A stretch of 5,216 bases of DNA from Thioglobus_B sp964566765 (GTDB lineage: Bacteria > Pseudomonadota > Gammaproteobacteria > PS1 > Pseudothioglobaceae): assembly GCA_964566765.1 (NCBI GenBank), contig CAZMJI010000072.1, forward strand, positions 1 through 5,216. Direction: 5' to 3'. The first letter of the stretch is position 1, and each line of letters opens with the position of its first letter. A program made the translations under genes and the position numbers. This document shows, in pieces, positions 1 to 5,216 of the stretch. A model generated the notes under the pieces. That model was given only the letters and a program-made list of their open reading frames with translations, was not told where the DNA came from and did not search any database.

Positions 1-340
1 TCATATGCGGCAGGCGATGCAAGGTTTGTGGGCCAAAAATCACATCCACATAAGGGGCGCGTTTGAGAATCAGCTCACCTTCTTGTGAGGCGACGCAGCC
101 ACCCACGCCAATCACCAGTTGTGGATTATTCTCTTTAAGCTTTTTCCAACGACCCAGTTGATGAAACAATTTTTCTTGCGCTTTTTCGCGAATGGAGCAA
201 GTGTTCAGCAGCAGTACATCGGCCTCATTGGCGTCTTCAGTCAAGCTTAGACCATGCGAATGCTTGAGTAGGTCGATCATCTTTTGAGAATCGTATTCGT
301 TCATCTGACACCCAAAGGTGCGAATGTGCAACTTTTGCAT
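1..340 (-). CDS. miaB: MiaB, tRNA-2-methylthio-N6-dimethylallyladenosine synthase (N-terminal part; gene runs off the left edge)
   Basis: Radical-SAM methylthiotransferase that converts i6A to ms2i6A at position 37 of tRNAs reading codons that begin with U. The first 113 residues are visible, starting MQKLHIRTFGCQMNEYDS. They cover the N-terminal methylthiotransferase domain with its three auxiliary-cluster cysteines: C11 (FGCQMN), C48 (LLNTCSIREKAQEK) and C82 (GVGGCVASQEGE). The radical-SAM CxxxCxxC motif and the TRAM domain would lie beyond base 1. The ATG at 338-340 gives the usual MiaB N-terminus and lies 6 bases after the stop of the MscS-like gene. No Shine-Dalgarno sequence is apparent before it, so translation may be coupled to the upstream gene. 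The order FGCQMN / NTCSIREKA / GGCVAS separates MiaB from MtaB and RimO fairly well. Family call is near certain; the protein is incomplete only because of the window edge. Confidence 0.96.
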   Translation of the reverse strand, partial: MQKLHIRTFGCQMNEYDSQKMIDLLKHSHGLSLTEDANEADVLLLNTCSIREKAQEKLFHQLGRWKKLKENNPQLVIGVGGCVASQEGELILKRAPYVDVIFGPQTLHRLPHM

Positions 341-346
341 AAGCGT

Positions 347-1372
347 TTATTGTTGAATGTGTAGGGTTTGCGTTGGGTAGGCAATCTCAGCCTGATGCTT
401 GGCAATGATATCAGCCACGCTGAGCAAAATAGCCTGCTTGACTCGGTGATACTGCGTCTTATCGGTGGTATTGGTAAAGCAATACACGTTAAAGTCAATT
501 GACGAGGCGTTAAAGTAGTTGAAGTAAACACGTAAAGATTGCGTTTGATCAACGTCCTGATGGGTTTTCAGCATTTGCTCAACTTCTTCGACAATGGCTG
601 GCATCTGCGTGATATCGTCATAGCGAATGCCAATCACTTCACTAATACGGCGATTGGTCATGCGCGATGGCGTCTCAATTGGCATGGAAGCAAAGATAGA
701 ATTGGGAATGTAGACTGGATTTTTGCTAAAGGTGCGAATGCGGGTCATGCGCCAGCCAATTTTCTCAACCGTGCCTTCAAACTCGCCTGAGCGAATCCAA
801 TCACCGGTTGAAAACGGTTTATCGAGCTGGATCATTAAGCCGCCAAAAATATTGGCCAACATGTCTTTGGCAGCAAAGCCAGCTACCACGCCACCCACAC
901 CACCAAAGGTCAAAATACTGGAGATAGAGAAGCCTAGATACTGTGCAATACCCAGCAAAATAGCCACAATAATTAAGATTTTAACCAGGCGCGAGAACAG
1001 TCGAACCGAATCTGCATCAACGCCACTGCCCTTGGTAATTAAGTAGCTTTCAATCTCACTAATGACACGAACCAGACCCCAGGTGATGATAAAGATTGGG
1101 GTGATGTCGATGTATTCGGCTAATAGACCTAAGACCTCAAACTCGCCTTGTAGTGCATACACCGAGAAGTACAGCCACACAAACCAAACCAGTACCTTTA
1201 GTGGTGCTGAGATTGCCTTTAAAATATGGTCATCTAATTGGTTTTTGGTTTTACCAGCGTGCGATAAAACCTTGTTGAGAAATAAGCCCAGAACAAAGTG
1301 AGATACCAGCGCGAGAGCCAGTGCAATACCCAGTGCTTGATAAGTATCAACGTTGTTTAGTAGCTCAGTCAT
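347..1372 (-). CDS. ynaI: MscS-family small-conductance mechanosensitive channel, YnaI-like
   Basis: Inner-membrane channel that opens under membrane tension and releases solutes on hypo-osmotic shock. The 341 residues match the length of E. coli YnaI (about 343). Hydrophobic segments lie near residues 12-33, 56-75, 88-107, 127-147 and 150-181, the five-helix layout of YnaI rather than the three of MscS. The last is the pore helix, with a Gly/Ala-rich face (FGGVGGVVAGFAAKD, 156-170). The beta domain follows (LDKPFSTGDWI, 183-193; EGTVEKIGWRMTRIRTF, 199-215; VYIPNS, 220-225; RMTNRR, 237-242), then the C-terminal alpha/beta domain ending AYPTQTLHIQQ. YnaI-like motifs recalled from the E. coli protein (SRMTNRRI, VYFNYF, VYCFT, PTQTL) support this subfamily. 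The start ATG is 15 bases after the lipoprotein stop and has only a weak GGGA upstream. Subfamily call is from memory, not a search. Confidence 0.9.
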   Translation of the reverse strand: MTELLNNVDTYQALGIALALALVSHFVLGLFLNKVLSHAGKTKNQLDDHILKAISAPLKVLVWFVWLYFSVYALQGEFEVLGLLAEYIDITPIFIITWGLVRVISEIESYLITKGSGVDADSVRLFSRLVKILIIVAILLGIAQYLGFSISSILTFGGVGGVVAGFAAKDMLANIFGGLMIQLDKPFSTGDWIRSGEFEGTVEKIGWRMTRIRTFSKNPVYIPNSIFASMPIETPSRMTNRRISEVIGIRYDDITQMPAIVEEVEQMLKTHQDVDQTQSLRVYFNYFNASSIDFNVYCFTNTTDKTQYHRVKQAILLSVADIIAKHQAEIAYPTQTLHIQQ

Positions 1373-1387
1373 AGTCCCGATTATAGG

Positions 1388-1969
1388 TTATTTTAGATAA
1401 GGCATTGGATTAATCAAATCCTTAAACTTTTTCATCTCAACATATAGCGCTTTGTCAGTAGTGCTGCCCAATACCTGCGATTGAATCAGGCTTTGATCAT
1501 CTGTTACTTGAGGCTTGATGTGGTGGTAAATGGAATAAAACCCTAAGGTATGTCTAAGCATCACCATGTTGTCGCTGCTATAGATTACCTTGCCTTCGCG
1601 AATTGCGCCAACAGCTGTGCCGACTTTGGTATTAAAGCTTAGCCCTGGGTGAGCTTTGGAATAAGTCTGGCTAATCTGAGCATTGACTGGTCTGACCCAG
1701 GTTCTGGGTGCACTACTCGGCACACTGGTGCTCGCTGTCTTTTGCTCAGCGGGTGTTGCTACGTTGGTGCTGTCAGACTGGGTCTCGCTATAGCTGGTGT
1801 AAAACTTTGGTGCTGTGTCCTGTGTGGGTTGGCTGATGGTTTGTACAACGCTCGATGGTGCGTTAATCGGTCTGTCAATTACCTCAACTCGATTGGTGTT
1901 GGTTAGAGAAGGGGTATTGCAGCCGCCTAAGACCAGCATAAACATTAATATGAGTAATTTATTGTGCAT
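1388..1969 (-). CDS. NlpD-like lipoprotein with degenerate LytM (M23) domain
   Basis: Probable outer-membrane lipoprotein of 193 residues. The N-terminus is a lipoprotein signal (MHNKLLILMFMLVLGGC, lipobox LGGC, lipidated C17); N18 after the cysteine gives no inner-membrane retention signal. Residues 18-88 form a Ser/Thr/Pro/Gln-rich linker with no recognisable LysM repeat, unlike E. coli NlpD. Residues 90-193 resemble a LytM domain: WVRPV (91-95), HPGLSF (107-112), GTAVGAIREGKVIYS (117-131), YSIYHH (145-150), LYVEM (175-179) and a C-terminal NPMPYL. Two of the three zinc ligands are lost: the Asp of HxxxD is Ser111 and the second His of the xLHFE motif is Tyr176. A catalytic endopeptidase is therefore unlikely; an amidase activator like NlpD or EnvC is inferred. 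I prefer the ATG at 1967-1969 to the TTG at 1979-1981 because GGAG sits 6 bases before it. It overlaps the end of yqaA by 11 bases. Confidence 0.82.
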   Translation of the reverse strand: MHNKLLILMFMLVLGGCNTPSLTNTNRVEVIDRPINAPSSVVQTISQPTQDTAPKFYTSYSETQSDSTNVATPAEQKTASTSVPSSAPRTWVRPVNAQISQTYSKAHPGLSFNTKVGTAVGAIREGKVIYSSDNMVMLRHTLGFYSIYHHIKPQVTDDQSLIQSQVLGSTTDKALYVEMKKFKDLINPMPYLK

Positions 1970-2531
1970 ACCAAACTCCAATAGTTACCAAGACAATTAA
2001 ACCATAACCCAGGCGGTCAATGTAGCGTTGTAACCATTGGTCACACGACTCTCCGTAAGCTCTAACCAGGGCGGCCACCAAAAAATAACGTGCGCCACGT
2101 CCAATGAATGAGATAAGGATAAACGGCAGCAGTGCCATGCCAGCCACACCTGCACTGATGGTAGCCAATTTGTAAGGAATGGGGCTAAAGGCGGCGATTG
2201 CCACCATCCAAATACCATAAGTGGCAAACAAAGCTTCAATCTCAGTGAGTTGAGCGGTTTTAATCACGTTATAGTTAAGCAAGAATTGCAATAATACTTC
2301 CCCTAGAAAATAGCCAATCAGGCCGCCAATCACTGAGAATAGTGTGGTGATAAAAGCAACATAATACGCACGACGTGGATTTTTCAGCGCAATCGGCGCT
2401 AACAGTACATCAGGTGGTGGATAGGGTAGCACGCAAGACTCTAATAGACTGAGTGCTGACAGATAGTGGATTGCGTATTTCTTCTCAGCCCAATTTAAAA
2501 TTTTTAAATACAGCTTGGAAAAAATACCCAT
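1959..2531 (-). CDS. yqaA: YqaA family membrane protein (DedA/VTT superfamily)
   Basis: Polytopic inner-membrane protein of 190 residues belonging to the YqaA branch of the DedA superfamily. Visible hallmarks are LLESCVLPYPPPDVLLAPIAL (29-49, with the E..PPPD turn), a Gly-rich helix around 65-78 (GGLIGYFLG), AFSPIPYKLATISAGVAGM (114-132, the re-entrant segment of this superfamily) and IGRGARYFLVA (143-153, conserved Arg). Hydrophobic stretches lie near 22-45, 55-85, 105-140, 142-157 and 172-188. DedA proteins are linked to membrane potential, cell division and lipid-carrier flipping; the exact role of the YqaA branch is not established. Its ATG directly follows the TAA of glyQ with no intervening base and no Shine-Dalgarno sequence, which suggests coupled translation. 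Its own end overlaps the lipoprotein gene. Family call is from motifs. Confidence 0.88.
   Translation of the reverse strand: MGIFSKLYLKILNWAEKKYAIHYLSALSLLESCVLPYPPPDVLLAPIALKNPRRAYYVAFITTLFSVIGGLIGYFLGEVLLQFLLNYNVIKTAQLTEIEALFATYGIWMVAIAAFSPIPYKLATISAGVAGMALLPFILISFIGRGARYFLVAALVRAYGESCDQWLQRYIDRLGYGLIVLVTIGVWYAQ
1976..1979 (-). promoter_or_regulatory. Shine-Dalgarno site of the LytM-domain lipoprotein
   Basis: On the minus strand GGAG is followed by 6 bases (TTTGGT) and the ATG at 1967-1969. This near-ideal spacing decides the start against the in-frame TTG at 1979-1981, which touches the GGAG itself. It is the clearest ribosome binding site among the gene starts in the window. Confidence 0.7.
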
Positions 2532-3428
2532 TTATTTGTTTAACATCGGGAAGCCCAGTGCTTCTCGAGAATCGTAGTAAGTTTGCGCCACTTTTTGACT
2601 CATGGCACGCACGCGACGAATAAATCTGGCGCGATCGGTGACACTGATGGCATGACGTGCATCCAGCAAGTTAAACAGATGCGAAGCCTTCATCACTTGC
2701 TCATAAGCTGGATAGGCCAAGCCCTTTTCAATTAACTGTGCATTCATTTGTTCTGCTTCATCGAATTGTCTGAACAATACCTCGGTATCAGCAATTTCGA
2801 AGTTGTAGGTTGACTGCTCCACTTCGTTTTGATGGAACACGTCACCATAGGTCACACCCTCAACCCAAACCAAGTCAAACACAGAATCGACACCTTGCAA
2901 GTACATCGCCAGGCGCTCTAAGCCGTAAGTCAACTCACCCGAGACCGGTTTGCAGCTTAGGCCACCGACTTGTTGGAAGTAAGTAAATTGCGAGACCTCC
3001 ATGCCATTTAACCAAACTTCCCAGCCCAGACCCCAGGCGCCCAAGGTTGGTGACTCCCAGTTGTCTTCTACAAAGCGCACATCGTGCTTGGTTAGGTCGA
3101 TACCAATCTGTGTGAGTGACTCTAGATACAGGTCTTGAATATCACTCGGCGAAGGCTTTAATAGCACCTGAAACTGATAGTAGTGCTGCAGGCGATTGGG
3201 GTTTTCACCATAGCGACCATCGGTTGGTCGGCGAGACGGTTGAACGTAAGCCGTTTGCCAAGGCTCTGGACCAATGGCGCGCAAAAATGTGGCCGGATGA
3301 AAGGTGCCTGCACCCATCTCCATGTCAAACGGCTGTAGTAAGGTGCAGCCTTTTTCTGCCCAAAAGGCTTGTAGTTTTAAAATCAGGTTTTGAAACGATG
3401 CTGTGGCATCTAAATCAGAGATCGACAT
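2532..3428 (-). CDS. glyQ: Glycyl-tRNA synthetase alpha subunit
   Basis: Class II aminoacyl-tRNA synthetase subunit that binds glycine and ATP and, with the beta subunit GlyS, charges tRNA-Gly in an alpha2beta2 enzyme. At 298 residues it has the family's usual length (about 300). Diagnostic stretches include GCTLLQPFDMEMGAGTFHP (27-45), the motif 2 region YVQPSRRPTDGRYGENPNR (61-79), FVEDNWESPTLGAWGLGWEV (119-138), the motif 3 region ELTYGLERLAMYLQ (165-178), TYGDVFHQNEVEQSTYNFE (193-211) and the C-terminus REALGFPMLNK. Relative to E. coli as I recall it, a few residues are missing before TYGDVFHQ, in a variable loop. The ATG at 3426-3428 is the only sensible start; no Shine-Dalgarno sequence precedes it. 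glyS, which commonly follows glyQ, is not downstream: yqaA starts on the very next base. Confidence 0.98.
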   Translation of the reverse strand: MSISDLDATASFQNLILKLQAFWAEKGCTLLQPFDMEMGAGTFHPATFLRAIGPEPWQTAYVQPSRRPTDGRYGENPNRLQHYYQFQVLLKPSPSDIQDLYLESLTQIGIDLTKHDVRFVEDNWESPTLGAWGLGWEVWLNGMEVSQFTYFQQVGGLSCKPVSGELTYGLERLAMYLQGVDSVFDLVWVEGVTYGDVFHQNEVEQSTYNFEIADTEVLFRQFDEAEQMNAQLIEKGLAYPAYEQVMKASHLFNLLDARHAISVTDRARFIRRVRAMSQKVAQTYYDSREALGFPMLNK

Positions 3429-3509
3429 ATCAGCGAATGAAGCAGAATCAACAAATAACGAAAATTTTACCGCATCACTGAGGCTTAATCGCTCTAATTG
3501 TCAGTTAGT

Positions 3510-3555
3510 TTGGGGCCTGCCTTGAATAGTGTGAGAAGAACGAAACAAGCCCCAA
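3510..3555 (-). repeat. Inverted repeat in the glyQ leader
   Basis: The arms are 3510-3519 (plus strand TTGGGGCCTG) and 3546-3555 (CAAGCCCCAA), complementary at 9 of 10 positions; the tenth is a C/A mismatch on the plus strand and a G-U wobble in minus-strand RNA. The loop is 26 bases. There is no T run after the downstream arm (3510 side), so it is not a standard intrinsic terminator. It may be a leader hairpin, a protein-binding site or chance. Confidence 0.4.
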
Positions 3556-3598
3556 GTACCAAAAACGCGATGGAGAATCAAACGTTTTCGATGCACTC

Positions 3599-3607
3599 AT
3601 TCTAGCA
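3599..3607 (-). promoter_or_regulatory. Candidate extended -10 promoter element for glyQ operon
   Basis: The minus strand reads TGCTAGAAT, an extended -10 (TGnTAnAAT) matching TATAAT at five of six positions. No good -35 hexamer is seen 16-18 bases upstream, as is tolerated with an extended -10. Transcription would start near 3592 and leave a leader of about 160 bases before glyQ. Supported by motif only. Confidence 0.35.
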
Positions 3608-3627
3608 AAAAAGAACTTGAGAATTCT
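3607..3627 (-). terminator. Weak possible intrinsic terminator after the HIT gene
   Basis: On the minus strand a 6-base-pair AT-rich stem (AGAATT with AGTTCT, one G-U pair, loop CTCA) is followed directly by a run of T residues (3607-3612 as A on the plus strand). It lies about 33 bases beyond the HIT gene stop, the expected place. The stem is too weak for confidence, and the same bases could be promoter spacer. Confidence 0.3.
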
Positions 3628-3634
3628 AATAATT

Positions 3635-3650
3635 TACTAAAGTACTAAAC
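3635..3650. repeat. Short tandem repeat, 8 bases twice
   Basis: TACTAAAG is followed directly by TACTAAAC on the plus strand, differing in the last base. It lies 9 bases past the HIT gene stop. No function is evident; it may be chance in AT-rich DNA. Confidence 0.35.
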
Positions 3651-3659
3651 TTTAAGCGG

Positions 3660-4643
3660 TTATTCAATTTTGAGCTTGGCCAGCTCAGCACTGAGTACCG
3701 ATTCACTCAGTGTGTCAAAATCCGCCTGACTAGAGGTGCAAACACCACCACAGGCTTCATACCAGGCATAACCCGAGGTCCAGTCAGCATGAGTGTAGTC
3801 ATCCTGACGCTGTCTAACCACCACCAGAACCTTATGCTCTTTATAGATCAGATGATAAGGCTGCTCGTCTGCATGCAAAGCCTCAATAAACTGCCAGGCA
3901 TCACCAATCGAGCCAAACCAGTAGTGCACCAGCGGGTATTTTTCATCCAGCTCAATCGGTAGTGGTTCCGTGCGCACAAAGCATTGCAAGTGGAAGTGAT
4001 TCACTGAGGCATAAGCGCCATACGCGTTATAAGCCAGGGTAAAGCCGGGTATGGATAAACCCAGCGCATTAGCCATCATCCAGGCAAACTGATGCAGTTC
4101 ATAGGTCAGTCGTTGCGGATGCTCTTTGTCCGCCTCAACCACCACCAGGCCGTGTAGCTTGGCAAAGGGAAACTTGTTATAAAACAGCGATACATCCTTA
4201 CCAAAGACAGCGCCCTTGAAAAACAGCTCTTTTTGTAAAAACGCTTTATTAAAGTTAAACCCCTGTGGGTCAAAGGCTTGAGATACACCCTGGGTGCTAA
4301 CCTCAGACATGCGCTTAGGTCTGAGGGCACGAAGCGGGTTGTATTGCAGTTCAAACTTTCCCAATGGTTTGGTTTGCGTGGTGCCAAGCGCATCTAGATC
4401 CATCGCTAGCAACTGCTCAAATACAGCCCTATCATCTGGCGCACCTTGCACTTGGTTCTCATGCAGTTGAATAAGCTTCGCCCTTAGTTTGGGTTGTAGC
4501 TGCGACCAGAGCTGGTCGTCATTGTTGGCGTTGGCCAATAGCAGAATAAAAACACCCAGTTCGTCAGATTCGAGCAGGGTTGACAGGCCCTGATTAAAGG
4601 CCTGTTCAAATGCTTCACGCGAGGTGAAAATAGGATCGATCAT
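3660..4643 (-). CDS. HIT/GalT-superfamily nucleotidyltransferase, GDP-hexose phosphorylase (VTC2/GDPGP1)-like
   Basis: Likely cytosolic enzyme that transfers a nucleotide from a sugar or dinucleotide substrate through a histidine-linked intermediate. The 327 residues carry the branch's active-site motif NHFHLQ (215-220), with H218 as the expected nucleophile in the HxHxQ pattern of GalT, Ap4A phosphorylase and GDP-hexose phosphorylases, and YNKFPF (155-160) with H164 GLVVVE. QYNPLRALRPKR (100-111), FDPQGFNFNK (124-133), ELFF (139-142) and YNAYGAYASVNHFHLQ (205-220) resemble, from memory, the FD..FNFTK and YNSLGAFATINHLHFQ segments of VTC2/GDPGP1 proteins. Residues 1-95 are helical in character and unassigned. 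In GDPGP1 the reaction is GDP-glucose plus phosphate to GDP and glucose-1-phosphate. Substrate here is inferred; Ap4A or APS phosphorolysis remain alternatives. It follows ahcY by 37 bases. AAGG lies 10 bases before the ATG, within a hairpin arm. Confidence 0.72.
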   Translation of the reverse strand: MIDPIFTSREAFEQAFNQGLSTLLESDELGVFILLLANANNDDQLWSQLQPKLRAKLIQLHENQVQGAPDDRAVFEQLLAMDLDALGTTQTKPLGKFELQYNPLRALRPKRMSEVSTQGVSQAFDPQGFNFNKAFLQKELFFKGAVFGKDVSLFYNKFPFAKLHGLVVVEADKEHPQRLTYELHQFAWMMANALGLSIPGFTLAYNAYGAYASVNHFHLQCFVRTEPLPIELDEKYPLVHYWFGSIGDAWQFIEALHADEQPYHLIYKEHKVLVVVRQRQDDYTHADWTSGYAWYEACGGVCTSSQADFDTLSESVLSAELAKLKIE

Positions 4644-4653
4644 AACATCAGAG

Positions 4654-4657
4654 CCTT
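4654..4657 (-). promoter_or_regulatory. Probable Shine-Dalgarno site of the HIT gene, partly inside a hairpin
   Basis: The minus strand reads AAGG, 10 bases before the ATG at 4641-4643, slightly farther than ideal. Its AAG pairs in the base of the hairpin at 4655-4680, which could reduce HIT gene translation relative to ahcY. An ATG five bases upstream (at 4646-4648) is out of frame and reads ATG TTA TGA, closing at once. Confidence 0.4.
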
Positions 4658-4680
4658 AGACGGGCGCCCGCCCGTCCAAG
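4655..4680 (-). repeat. Strong GC-rich hairpin between ahcY and the HIT gene
   Basis: The arms are 4655-4665 (plus strand CTTAGACGGGC) and 4670-4680 (GCCCGTCCAAG), pairing over 11 positions with one mismatch on the plus strand that is a G-U pair in minus-strand RNA; the loop is 4 bases (GGGC in the transcript). It begins two bases after the ahcY stop codon. No T run follows, so it is not a canonical terminator. It could protect the ahcY mRNA 3' end, lower read-through, or mask the ribosome binding site, since the AAGG at 4654-4657 overlaps its downstream arm. Confidence 0.75.
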
Positions 4681-4681
4681 A

Positions 4682-5216
4682 TTAATATTTGTAAGACTCT
4701 GGCTTAAATGGACCTTCTTTTGGCGTGTTGATATAGTCAGCCTGCATCTCAGTCATTTGCGTTAGCACACCGCCAAAGCCGCTGACCATACCTGCTGCCA
4801 CTTCTTCGTCCAACTTCTTCGGCAGCACTTTAACAAAGATGTTTTCACCTTTGGCGCCTTCAGGTAGGTTGGCAAATTTTTGGTCGTATAGATACATTTG
4901 CGCCAAGACTTGGTTGGCGAACGAACCGTCCATAATGCGCGATGGGTGGCCAGTGGCGTTACCCAGATTGACCAAGCGACCCTCTGATAGTAGGATCAGA
5001 TAATCTTCTTTGCTGTCGCTACGATACACACGATGGACCTGAGGCTTAACCTCGTCCCATTGCCAGTTGTCGCGCATGTACTGAGTGTCAATTTCATTAT
5101 CAAAGTGACCAATATTACAAACCACACAGCCTGCTTTGGCACTTTGTAGCATTGGTGCGTCGCAAACGTTAATATTACCCGTGGTGGTTACAATCAGGTC
5201 GGTGGTACCTAGTAGG
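4682..5216 (-). CDS. ahcY: Adenosylhomocysteinase (S-adenosylhomocysteine hydrolase), C-terminal part; gene runs off the right edge
   Basis: NAD-dependent cytosolic enzyme that splits S-adenosylhomocysteine into adenosine and homocysteine, relieving product inhibition of methyltransferases and feeding methionine resynthesis. The last 177 residues are visible; the reading frame stays open to base 5216, so the internal Met at 5150-5152 is not the start. Seen in order are the tail of the NAD-binding domain (TTDLIVTTTGNINV), CNIGHFDNEID, GRLVNLGNATGHPSRIMDGS (catalytic-domain segment conserved in the family), FANQVLAQMYLY, and the C-terminal tail GPFKPESYKY. Its Lys and Tyr correspond to residues that in the family reach into the NAD site of a neighbouring subunit. 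The TAA is at 4682-4684. Nothing looks damaged. Family call is near certain. Confidence 0.97.
   Translation of the reverse strand, partial: LLGTTDLIVTTTGNINVCDAPMLQSAKAGCVVCNIGHFDNEIDTQYMRDNWQWDEVKPQVHRVYRSDSKEDYLILLSEGRLVNLGNATGHPSRIMDGSFANQVLAQMYLYDQKFANLPEGAKGENIFVKVLPKKLDEEVAAGMVSGFGGVLTQMTEMQADYINTPKEGPFKPESYKY

Larger units (their letters stand above)
3429..3659. other. Intergenic region between the HIT gene and glyQ, likely glyQ promoter and leader
   Basis: At 231 bases this is the longest gap in the window, AT-rich, and it shows no credible coding frame on either strand. In the direction of transcription it holds a tandem 8-base repeat just after the HIT gene stop, a weak hairpin with a T run, an extended -10 element, a 10-base inverted repeat and finally an AT-rich stretch before glyQ. 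It most probably separates two transcription units. No T-box features were recognised. Confidence 0.6.

Noticed and set aside
539..1301. Open frames on the plus strand within the MscS-like gene
   Set aside because: They are antisense to a strongly conserved channel gene, show no recognisable protein features and lack ribosome binding sites.
1380..1385. A perfect TATAAT on the minus strand just before the MscS-like gene start
   Set aside because: It would start transcription almost at the ATG, leaving no leader, and no -35 hexamer lies 16-18 bases upstream. It falls in a 15-base gap inside a tight operon, so chance is more likely.
1970..1981. TTG at 1979-1981 as start of the lipoprotein
   Set aside because: The GGAG site overlaps this codon and is ideally spaced for the ATG at 1967-1969, which also gives a more typical lipoprotein signal peptide.
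3116..3481. Plus-strand open frame of 121 codons overlapping the start of glyQ
   Set aside because: It lies mostly antisense to conserved glyQ codons, including motif 2, and its translation looks like nothing known.
3577..3592. Near-palindrome around AAACGTTT in the glyQ leader as an operator
   Set aside because: Only the central 8 bases are a perfect palindrome; the flanks do not pair in register, and an 8-base palindrome in AT-rich DNA is weak evidence.
3429..3600. T-box riboswitch before glyQ
   Set aside because: No T-box antiterminator sequence, specifier loop or terminator with a T run was seen, and the genes point to Gammaproteobacteria, where T-boxes are not expected.

Overview
The window is a compact stretch of bacterial housekeeping genes, all on the minus strand. 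The proteins (two-subunit type GlyQ, MiaB, a YqaA/DedA membrane protein, a LytM-type lipoprotein and a YnaI-like MscS channel) are closest in character to those of Gammaproteobacteria. The moderate base composition and tight packing would fit a free-living or streamlined aquatic gammaproteobacterium. I cannot name a genus from the sequence. No insertion sequence, prophage, CRISPR array, rRNA or tRNA gene was found.

Layout in transcription order (right to left): the C-terminal part of ahcY (S-adenosylhomocysteine hydrolase) enters at the right edge and ends at 4682. A GC-rich hairpin follows at 4655-4680. Next is a 327-residue HIT-superfamily nucleotidyltransferase (3660-4643) whose motifs resemble the GDP-hexose phosphorylase (VTC2/GDPGP1) branch. 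A 231-base intergenic region (3429-3659) holds a weak possible terminator, an extended -10 candidate promoter and an inverted repeat in the presumed glyQ leader. After it come glyQ (glycyl-tRNA synthetase alpha), yqaA, an NlpD-like lipoprotein with a degenerate LytM domain, a YnaI-like MscS channel, and the N-terminal third of miaB, which runs off the left edge.

From glyQ to miaB the spacings are 0, -11, 15 and 6 bases, so these five genes very probably form one operon. It mixes translation (GlyQ charges tRNA-Gly; MiaB modifies A37 of tRNAs reading UNN codons) with the cell envelope (a DedA-like membrane protein, a probable cell-separation lipoprotein and an osmotic safety valve). ahcY and the HIT gene form a second, upstream unit linked to S-adenosylmethionine recycling and nucleotide-sugar or nucleotide clean-up.

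Most of the window is ordinary. The points that merit a second look are the HIT protein beside ahcY, glyQ without an adjacent glyS, the LytM domain lacking two of three zinc ligands, and the strong hairpin overlapping the ribosome binding region of the HIT gene. I did not find convincing evidence of a new biological system.
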